From Platerodrilus igneus (lineage: Eukaryota; Arthropoda; Insecta; Coleoptera; Lycidae): a stretch of DNA of 64,000 nt. The stretch lies in assembly GCA_036346225.1 (NCBI GenBank), contig JARFIW010001215.1:7454501-7518500 (forward strand), read 5' to 3'. Shown piece by piece: positions 57,537 through 64,000 of the stretch (within the stretch, counting starts at the first letter, position 1; every line of letters begins with the position of its first letter). The notes beneath the pieces are model-generated. The model was given only the letters and a program-made list of their open reading frames with translations, did not search any database and had not been told where the DNA came from. A program made the position numbers and the translations under genes.

Positions 57537-59192
57537 AATACACTACTTAATAATACAAGTATTTTCTCTATTTATTATTTATATAAAATATCATCTGACG
57601 TAAGCAAAACAACTGCAAAAAGGTTCATTCATCTGAGTTTACGGAAAACGCGTAAGCAAAACAACTGTAAAAGAAAATAGCATACAAATCGAAATAATTG
57701 CATAACGAATTGCTTGAATGCAATTGTTAAAAAAATCGCATTTATTTACGTTTTTTTATTCAAGACGATTTTCAAGCTTGAGTTGTGCATGCGGTCTAAA
57801 AATTGCAGAGTTGCCTTCAGTACGTGTCTATAACAAATAATTCGCTATGCAAGCGTTTCCAGTATTTACATACTGAATTCAACTCTCAGCAAAACAACTG
57901 CAAAAGGAATGCACTCAACATCATTTTCATTTCCGTATGCGTTTACTACAAAATGTTTTTATACGACCTTTGATTTATTATGTGTACAGAAAATACATTA
58001 TCATTACAGCGCTATTTTTATGATTACATTGAAATATTTTAAATAAAAACAAAGCAAATTTGAAAAAAAAATGTCTCAGATTAAACCGTCTTGTTTAATA
58101 ATGTACACGCACTCATGGTTTTTAAAAAACCCAGTATTAAAAAAACATTCTGCAGTTTTATTATATAACAGTACCTTTAAAGAATTTTCACACAATTTAC
58201 CCATATATATGCATGTAAATTGTGTCAGCGGTAATCTAAAAAAACTTATTCTATAAATATTACTACTTAAAGGGATTTATTTGCATTGCATTATTTTTAA
58301 ACGAAAAATTAATCTGAAGAAAAATATCATAATTTACACGCACTCATGGGTTTTTTAAAACCCGTTATTAAGAAAAAACATTTTCCAGTGCGTGAATTTT
58401 TGTTAATTTTTTTATGGAAAATAAATTATGCTAGCAGTAATATAAAACGAAATTAATCTAATTTAGGTTTTATTATGCGCCTTCTTGCAATTTTCTGTTT
58501 TCAGTCAATGAATGTAATTCATTATTTCTGCTGAGCAGTACCTTTAAAAAATTTCTTATACAGCATATAAATTATGTCAGCGGTAATCTAAACGAAATTA
58601 ATCTAATTTAGGTTTTATTATGTGCATTCATTGCAATTTCTTTTCAGACAATGAATCTAATTCATTATTTCTGCTGAGCAGTACCTTTAAAAAAATTTCT
58701 TATGCAGCATAAGTTATGTCAGCTATAAATTATGTCAGCGGTAATCTAAACGAAATTAATCTAATTTAGGTTTTTTATTATGTGCATTCATTGCAATTTC
58801 TTTTTCAGACAATGAATCTAATTCATTATTTCTGCTGAGCAGTACCTTTTAAAAAATTTCTTATACAGCATAAGTTATGTCAGCGGTAATCTAAAACGAA
58901 ATTAATTAATTTAGGGTTTTATTATGTGCATTCATTTCAATTTCTTTTTCAGACAATGAAACTAATTCATTATTTCTGCTGAGGTATAATTATATTCACT
59001 TACATACTGTTTTGTTCATTAGAATAGATTACAGAGCTGAATTTTTTCAGAAAACGATGCAAATTTTTAATTTTTCTAACAGATCAGTTTATTATTTAAT
59101 ATAAATACTTCACGTAGATTTTTACCAACAGTATTCAATCAGATCTCTTGTATAATTATTAGTTACTATTACTAGCAACTTTTAAAAAAAAT
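57537..59192. repeat. Iterated intergenic region upstream of the polymerase
   Basis: AGCAAAACAACTGCAAAAG-like boxes occur at about 57604, 57654 and 57893. CACGCACTCATGG...AAAACCC occurs at about 58107 and 58340. From 58435 to 58990 a unit of about 140-150 bp repeats four times (GAAATTAATCTAATTTAGG, then TTCATTATTTCTGCTGAG). Small frames here are not genes. Divergent to the polymerase gene, it is a candidate for its promoter. Confidence 0.65.
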
Positions 59193-59807
59193 GAGTAACT
59201 TGTCATCAATCAAAATTGTAATAATACCAACGTAAAAGTTCTAGAGCAATTTATATTACATTCTGACGAAGACGTGATTAAAGAAGTTTTGGCTGTTCTT
59301 CGCCTCAATTCAACACTGCTGCTATTTTTGATAGTGACGTAATAGATATATCACGGTAAGTGCTTTTTCACATTTATACATGTGTTTTAAAACAGTACTA
59401 ATTTTATAAGTTACATTAGATCAAAAAACCATTCTGGAAATTCTGAGGCTATCGTAGGATCGTTGACACACTCTGGTCCTCTCAGAAACATCAGGTAGTA
59501 TACAAAAGAAAAGGTAAACCTACAATAATCTTTTATGTTATGCTCACAGATCAGGCAAAAACATGTCGACTATGAAAAAGTTATGTACAGAATCTAATAT
59601 GGCTGTTCGCTGTGAAGATGACAAATCCTACGAAGATGACACAGTAGAGTTGCTTAACGCATTTAAAAGCGTGGAGAGAAGCTACTGCGTCGTATAGATT
59701 TGGAACTAGAAATAATAAAGCAAAAAAGAAAAGAACTGGTTGCGAGGGAGCAGCAGATACTTCAAGAACGGGAGTTAATAAATACTTTTTCATTTATAAA
59801 TAGTTAG
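59193..59807 (+). pseudogene. Spliced Polinton gene with acidic and coiled-coil C-terminus
   Basis: Three exon-like blocks. Exon 1 (from about 59193) ends FDSDVIDIS at 59355 with donor GTAAGT. Exon 2 is 59420-59494 (SKNHSGNSEAIVGSL..., donor GTAGTA). Exon 3 is 59550-59807 (SGKNMSTMKKLC, CEDDKSYEDD, then KQKRKELVAREQQ and the stop). Acceptors are TTACATTAG and GCTCACAG. Both introns are in the same phase (after the second codon base), and each junction makes Arg-Ser. Frameshifts occur in exon 1 (about 59300) and exon 3 (about 59672). The C-terminal coiled coil is of a regulatory or DNA-binding kind; the function is unknown. Confidence 0.55.
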
Positions 59808-60009
59808 ATCAAAATATTCAACAATTTGTAAAATAAAAAAGTATTTTATAAAAGTTTCTCTTTTGAAACAAGACTTTCTCTAAACAAGGTAGTAAACTCA
59901 AAGTAAAACGCACATAAATCAGAACCCACTTTAATTTGATACATCATTCTTTATACAATCGACTTAGATGTGTTATAATAATAAACTAATTTCTTAAATT
60001 AGTGACATA

Positions 60010-60306
60010 TTATTCTGAAAATTCTATGTTGACAGTTAGACCGATCGATCCCTTACTAGTTATGTATACGTGTTTGTTCGAGCCAATACTTTCATTTAAT
60101 TGTTTCACTCCATGTGCTTGAAGGTATTCAAAATATCTCAATGGCAATATACTCTTGAACTCTTCTGTTTCCACTAATACTCTTTCTCCATATTTTGTCT
60201 TGATTGTTTCCACTTTTAAAACTTCAAACCTCTTATTCACTACAAGATCTTTTGAATTTACATAAGGTTTGCGATATGTGGTTTTATTAAGAGTATTAAA
60301 ATCCAT
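60010..60306 (-). CDS. Right-end conserved Polinton protein, possible OB-fold ssDNA-binding
   Basis: 98 codons, uninterrupted, start at 60306. RFEVLKVETIKTKYGERVLVE then FKSILPLRYFEYLQAHG and GLTVNIEF give a beta-rich pattern (L-x-x-V-x-x-x-x-T-x-Y-G) like small OB-fold proteins of Polintons. Single-stranded DNA binding during replication is plausible but inferred. Its promoter would be the TATA box inside the right inverted repeat (60351-60358), 45 nt upstream. Confidence 0.6.
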   Translation of the reverse strand: MDFNTLNKTTYRKPYVNSKDLVVNKRFEVLKVETIKTKYGERVLVETEEFKSILPLRYFEYLQAHGVKQLNESIGSNKHVYITSKGSIGLTVNIEFSE

Positions 60307-60319
60307 ATTGCTTTTCTTT

Positions 60320-61037
60320 GACTAATTAAATTAATATTAGGAGCAATCTCCTTATATAGCAGATTACCACCATCTGCGTACTTTGCCAACCCACTTTTCA
60401 ACCTATCACAAGAGTGAACTCATTTTGAATTGAAACCGGCCCATGTGTATTTGCAGCCTCTAAACATAAATCAGAATCCACTTTAATTAAAACACAATTG
60501 ACTTGAATGCGATATTTTTTGCATCTGTCATACTGTCTCGCTAGAAAACCAAATTCAAAACATCTACACACATTTTCTCTGCACTTACATTTTCAACATA
60601 CGTGTGACATTGAAAGTAATATAAAGCCGATCCTAATTCAAAACGTGCCCACAAGTATTTTACATTTGAAAAGAATTCAGGTTTTCACATTTTACATTAA
60701 AAGTATATAACGCCGATCCTAATTCAAAACGGTGCACGTGTAACTTCTCGCTAGAAAACCGAATTCAAAACAGCTACACACATTTTTTCTCTGCACTTAC
60801 ATTTTTCAACATACGTGTGTGTTTCATTGAAAGTAATATAAAGCCGATCCTAATTCAAAACGTGCCCACAAGTATTTTACATTGAAAGTATATAAGAATT
60901 CATGTTTTCACAACTATTTTACATTGAAATGTTTTCACAACTATTTTACATTGAAATTATATAGGGCCGATCCTAATTCAAAACGTGACAGACGTATTTT
61001 ACACATGGAAAATACGTCTGTCGCGTTTTGAATTACT
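60320..61037 (-). repeat. Right terminal inverted repeat of Polinton-A
   Basis: 718 bp, inverse of 45150-45888. Ends ...TTTTGAATTACT, so its outer end is AGTAATTC in inverse reading, lacking 20 bases present on the left. Palindrome at 60975-61034. Confidence 0.93.
60351..60358 (-). promoter_or_regulatory. TATA box in the right repeat
   Basis: TATATAAG on the minus strand, 45 nt before the ATG at 60306; mirror of 45850-45857. Confidence 0.5.
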
Positions 61038-62230
61038 TAAAGCATATAAGAACTCTGAATCTAGAAAAATCGTAAAACGCTTTGGGTACCTTTTGGTCTT
61101 TATTTTATGCTTACCTAAAACTACACAGCTTGACAGATATTATTTAACTAACCGAGGGTTTTATTGCTCATTGTTTTGAACGAACCGAAGTGGTTGAAAA
61201 TTAATTACCAACAAAAAAGTGTGATTTTCACTTTACTTTTGGTCAATAACTTTTTTTAGTAAACAAAAGCGCCGGTAAGTTTAGAATTAAAAACCACAAA
61301 GCGATAAACCAACAATGAAATGATCGACAGCTACAAAGACGCACTTAAAGAATCAGTATAAGCCACACAAGAGTAAATAATCTAAAAAAATTGCGAAAGC
61401 TTTGAGTACTCTCTAGTCTATACTTTGTGACATATAAAACCGCAGCTCAGCGATGTCGTTTAACTAAACATAAAGCATATATGAGGAAAGAATTATGAGA
61501 AATCGCGAAAGCTTGGGGTAATTACTAGACTCAATTTTGCGACTTATACAAAACCGCACAGATCGGCAGATGTCATTTAACTAGCCAAAGGTTTTACTGC
61601 TCAATGTTTTAAACGTAGCTGAGTGGGTTAAAAAGTGATTAACAACAAAGAGTACGATTCTCACTATTCTTTTGTTACAATAACTCTCTTTAATATTAAA
61701 ACAAAACGACGAAAAGTCTAGGATCAAAAGCCACTAATCCATTAAACCAACAATAGATTAATTGACAGGTACAAGAGTTCACTTAAAGAATCAAAGTTGA
61801 GCATACACGAACAAGGACTTTAGAAAAATCGTGAAAAGCATCGGGTACTCTTTGGTCGCTATTTTGTGGCTAATATACAACACTCAGCTCGGCGTATGTC
61901 GTTCAACCAACCAAAGGTTTCACTGCTCAATGTTTTAAACTATGACAAGGCGGTTAAAAATTAATTACTTACAAAAAATTGTGATTCTCATTGTGCTTCT
62001 ATTACAATAACTATCTTTAATGTTGAAATAAAGCGCCGAAAAGTATAGAATCGAAAGACACAGAGCCATTAAAGCAACAACGGATTGATTGACAGCTACA
62101 AAGGTGCGTCGCAACACTATTTCTTGAGTAGTTTATAGGTTACTGCTAGATTTTTGTATTAATAACGACCGCGAATAAAAATAACTTACAGAATACGGGA
62201 TAAGTTAGTTTTAAAAACTGTTTGTTCGTC
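61038..62230 (+). repeat. ~330-bp satellite, array right of Polinton-A
   Basis: About four units with TTAATTACCAACAAAAAAGTG, GATTGACAGCTACAAAGGTGC and TTTAACTAACC. At 62150-62200 a remnant of the 74-bp family appears (TTAATAACGACCGCGAATAA), so both satellites adjoin here as they do at 34 kb. Confidence 0.75.
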
Positions 62231-62349
62231 TCACTGCTTGCCGTTCTTCTGCATCACCGGCGTCATCACATGGTAGACGTATCTGACTTCTTAGCATAAC
62301 ACATGCAGGTGTCTGTCTAGTGCTCTGATGAACCGATCTATAGGCCTAT

Positions 62350-62960
62350 AAAGATAGATCTAAATATTGGTTTCAATCTTTTTGGTGTTGGAAGATTACC
62401 TTGGAAAAATACTTGTTCATGGCGCGGTTGATGCGCTCTACCATCATTCGATAACGTGTGCAACGGTGTTTTTCGGGTTTTCCTTATTCTCAACTACCGG
62501 CAGACCTATTGAAGCAACGCTGACTTAAAGTTTCTGCCGTGATCGGCGTGCAACTCCATAGGATCTCCAAAACGGCATTCCTTTAGCAGCACGTCATTGA
62601 CGGTTGCAACATCTTGGTTTGGTGTAGATTGTGCTTTGGTCCACTTCGTAAAATAGTTCATTACTACCAAGATATATTTATTGTCGGTGTCGGTCTCAAG
62701 GAATGAACCGGACCGATAATATCGATTGCCACTCACTCAAAGCAGCTTCCCACGTTGTATTACTACATTGCGGTTTCTCAGTGGTTCACACTACCGCACC
62801 ACACTTTTACATCGTCTTTGCTGTCTACCCAGTAAAATCTGGCTTTCACTTTCTCCATAGTCTTCTTAATATCAAAGGGTCCTTCTAAGGGCCCATCATA
62901 CAGATGTTCTAAAACCTCCGAAACTTGGCTTTTAGGAACCACAACTTAAAGCGTACTCCA
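62350..62960 (-). pseudogene. Gypsy-type integrase fragment
   Basis: The minus frame 62736-62506 has SFLETDTDNKYILVVMNYFTKW and ELHADHGRNFKSALL. The latter holds the second catalytic Asp, while the first is changed to Asn (VMNYF where VMDYF is usual). The Glu region (near 62440, ...VERINRAMNKYF-like) is in a broken frame. The zinc-binding part lies frameshifted at 62760-62900. A key catalytic residue is lost and several stops are present, so it is dead. Closely related to the fragment at 25738-26043. Confidence 0.7.
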
Positions 62961-63417
62961 GGATTCATCTCAATTTTCCCAGTATCGTACCAAGATCCCA
63001 ATCTCTACTTTCAGAGAATCCCATTTAGCCGAGTACGACTACTCAACGGGTTAATATTTTGCCTTTGATCTTCTGAATCAGAATGACATTTAGGTCTTGG
63101 CCATTCTCTTGTTCCGTTCGCATCTGTAGAAGCTGCCAATCATCGTCGATCATTGTACTCCAACCAACAAGATCACATTTTACCGGCGCGACGCGGATGA
63201 TCATTTTCGGGACAGAATCTGTATAGGTCGACTTGCGAACTGTTCCGTTGAAACACTCTATTAATTTCGGCTCCCCATGTTCTTTTTAAGCCATTTACAT
63301 CGGTTCTGCCTGTACTTAAATCCGCGGTCCTAGCGTTGTGATACCTTTTTCTGTGACTGCTTGTTACGCAGTTTCCGTTGAATCATCTCCCCCGCGTTCT
63401 CTTAGCTCTTATCCTCT
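62961..63417 (-). other. Deleted middle of the Gypsy element
   Basis: Stop-rich sequence between the integrase and Gag pieces. It is far too short for protease, RT and RNase H, so most of pol has been lost. Confidence 0.4.
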
Positions 63418-63930
63418 TTAGAGCACCCTGCCTTGCCACAGATTGAATGCGTCGCTTGCTTTGTCGCCTCGAATTCTAAGACATGACCCAACGCATCGTA
63501 GTGCTTGCTCGATCTGTTGGTTGCCTATTCCAACCATGAAGGTCTGTACTACCGCACACTCTAGAAAAATGTCCGGTGTTGTTGGATAGGCTAGTCTCAC
63601 CAAGCGAGCAGTATTTGCTCCAAACTTTTGCAAATTTTCGGTTCTTCACTTGAGCTTGGTACACTTGTTGCAGATGAGCGTTGCCATGCTTCATAGCAGA
63701 CCTTGATATTAAGGTCTCGTAGCTTCTTTGGTCATTGTATGGTATGGTCTGCAGAATGTTGAAGGTCTCAACTTGTAACGCGACAATTAACGCGGTTACC
63801 CTTTCACCATCGTTCTAGCCATTAGTTCTCGCGGCAGCCTCGAATTGTTTAAAATATGTCTGCCAAAGGGACTTCCATTAATTTTGGGAGGTTTTACACC
63901 TTATATCCGACTACCAAGTCCATTCAAATA
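63418..63930 (-). pseudogene. Gypsy-type Gag fragment
   Basis: Minus frames 63694-63476 and 63633-63418 overlap in two phases and together match a Gag middle region: HGNAHLQQVYQAQVKNRK, TARLVRLAYPTTPDIFLEC and VQTFMVGIGNQQIEQALR. The frame break lies near 63600. With the integrase piece downstream on the same strand, it forms one deleted Gypsy copy (gag, then a gap, then int). No LTR is seen before the window ends. Confidence 0.6.
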
Positions 63931-64000
63931 TTGAAAGTTTATTTTAAGCTTATTACATTAACATACTGCCACGCATGACAGATATACGTAGACTCAATCC
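63931..64000. other. Window end
   Basis: Too short to assign; probably still Gypsy-related. Confidence 0.2.

Larger units (their letters stand above)
45150..61037. mobile_element. Polinton-A: complete 15.9-kb Polinton/Maverick
   Basis: Bounded by a perfect 6-bp target duplication TAAAGC (45144-45149 and 61038-61043). The ends start AGTA. It holds the full Polinton set: polymerase B, integrase, packaging ATPase, adenain-like protease, and major and minor capsid proteins, plus six accessory genes. Polintons are self-synthesising transposons related to adintoviruses, and the capsid genes imply a viral life phase at some time. Most genes carry at least one frameshift, largely single bases in short homopolymers. 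The inverted repeats remain nearly identical, so the insertion is young. Confidence 0.96.

Noticed and set aside
58071..58256. 61-codon frame in the Polinton-A spacer
   Set aside because: Lies in iterated non-coding boxes, and the second copy of the box is not open.

Overview
This looks like nuclear DNA from an arthropod, most likely an insect. It is AT-rich, contains TTAGG-type tracts, and is built almost entirely of eukaryotic transposons and satellites of kinds common in insects: Polinton/Maverick, mariner, Jockey-like LINE, tRNA-headed SINE and Gypsy. I see no intact multi-exon host gene. A few orphan first exons with good splice donors are the only host-like coding traces.

The main feature is a complete 15,888-bp Polinton (Maverick), here Polinton-A, at 45150..61037. 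It is bounded by a perfect 6-bp target duplication (TAAAGC) and by terminal inverted repeats of about 0.72-0.74 kb. From left to right it carries: an RNase H-like/exonuclease-type ORF (+), a chromodomain integrase (-), a putative fibre-like protein (-), a coiled-coil protein (-), the packaging ATPase (-), a PLA2/pVI-like protein (+), an adenain-like protease (+), the minor capsid (penton) protein (+), a small conserved ORF (+), the double-jelly-roll major capsid protein (+), protein-primed DNA polymerase B (-), a spliced coiled-coil gene (+) and a small OB-fold-like protein (-). Most gene breaks are single-base frameshifts in short homopolymers, so real decay and consensus error are both possible. 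Several genes overlap stop-to-start.

A second element, Polinton-B (3318..7107, 3,790 bp), has its own perfect 6-bp TSD (ATGTTT), inverted repeats of more than 1 kb, and a single surviving gene: the homologue of the left-end ORF of Polinton-A. It looks like a non-autonomous mini-Polinton.

Layout: 1-3.3 kb, a decayed arthropod repetitive gene with a PIN-like domain. 3.3-7.1 kb, Polinton-B. 9.4-12.7 kb, a DDE transposase fragment and a LINE tail interrupted by two SINEs in one target site, plus a tandem duplication. 13.3-21.1 kb, a duplicated and inverted complex with a roughly 1.3-kb-armed palindrome. 22.4-23.7 kb, a full-length mariner. 23.8-25.5 kb, a LINE ORF1 interrupted by a 339-bp MITE. 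25.7-26 kb, a Gypsy integrase piece. 26.6-27 kb, a foldback MITE. 29.9-45.1 kb, a composite satellite domain (3-kb direct repeats, 74-bp, ~168-bp and ~330-bp families). 45.1-61.0 kb, Polinton-A inserted into the ~330-bp satellite, which resumes at 61.0-62.1 kb. 62.3-63.9 kb, a deleted Gypsy element.
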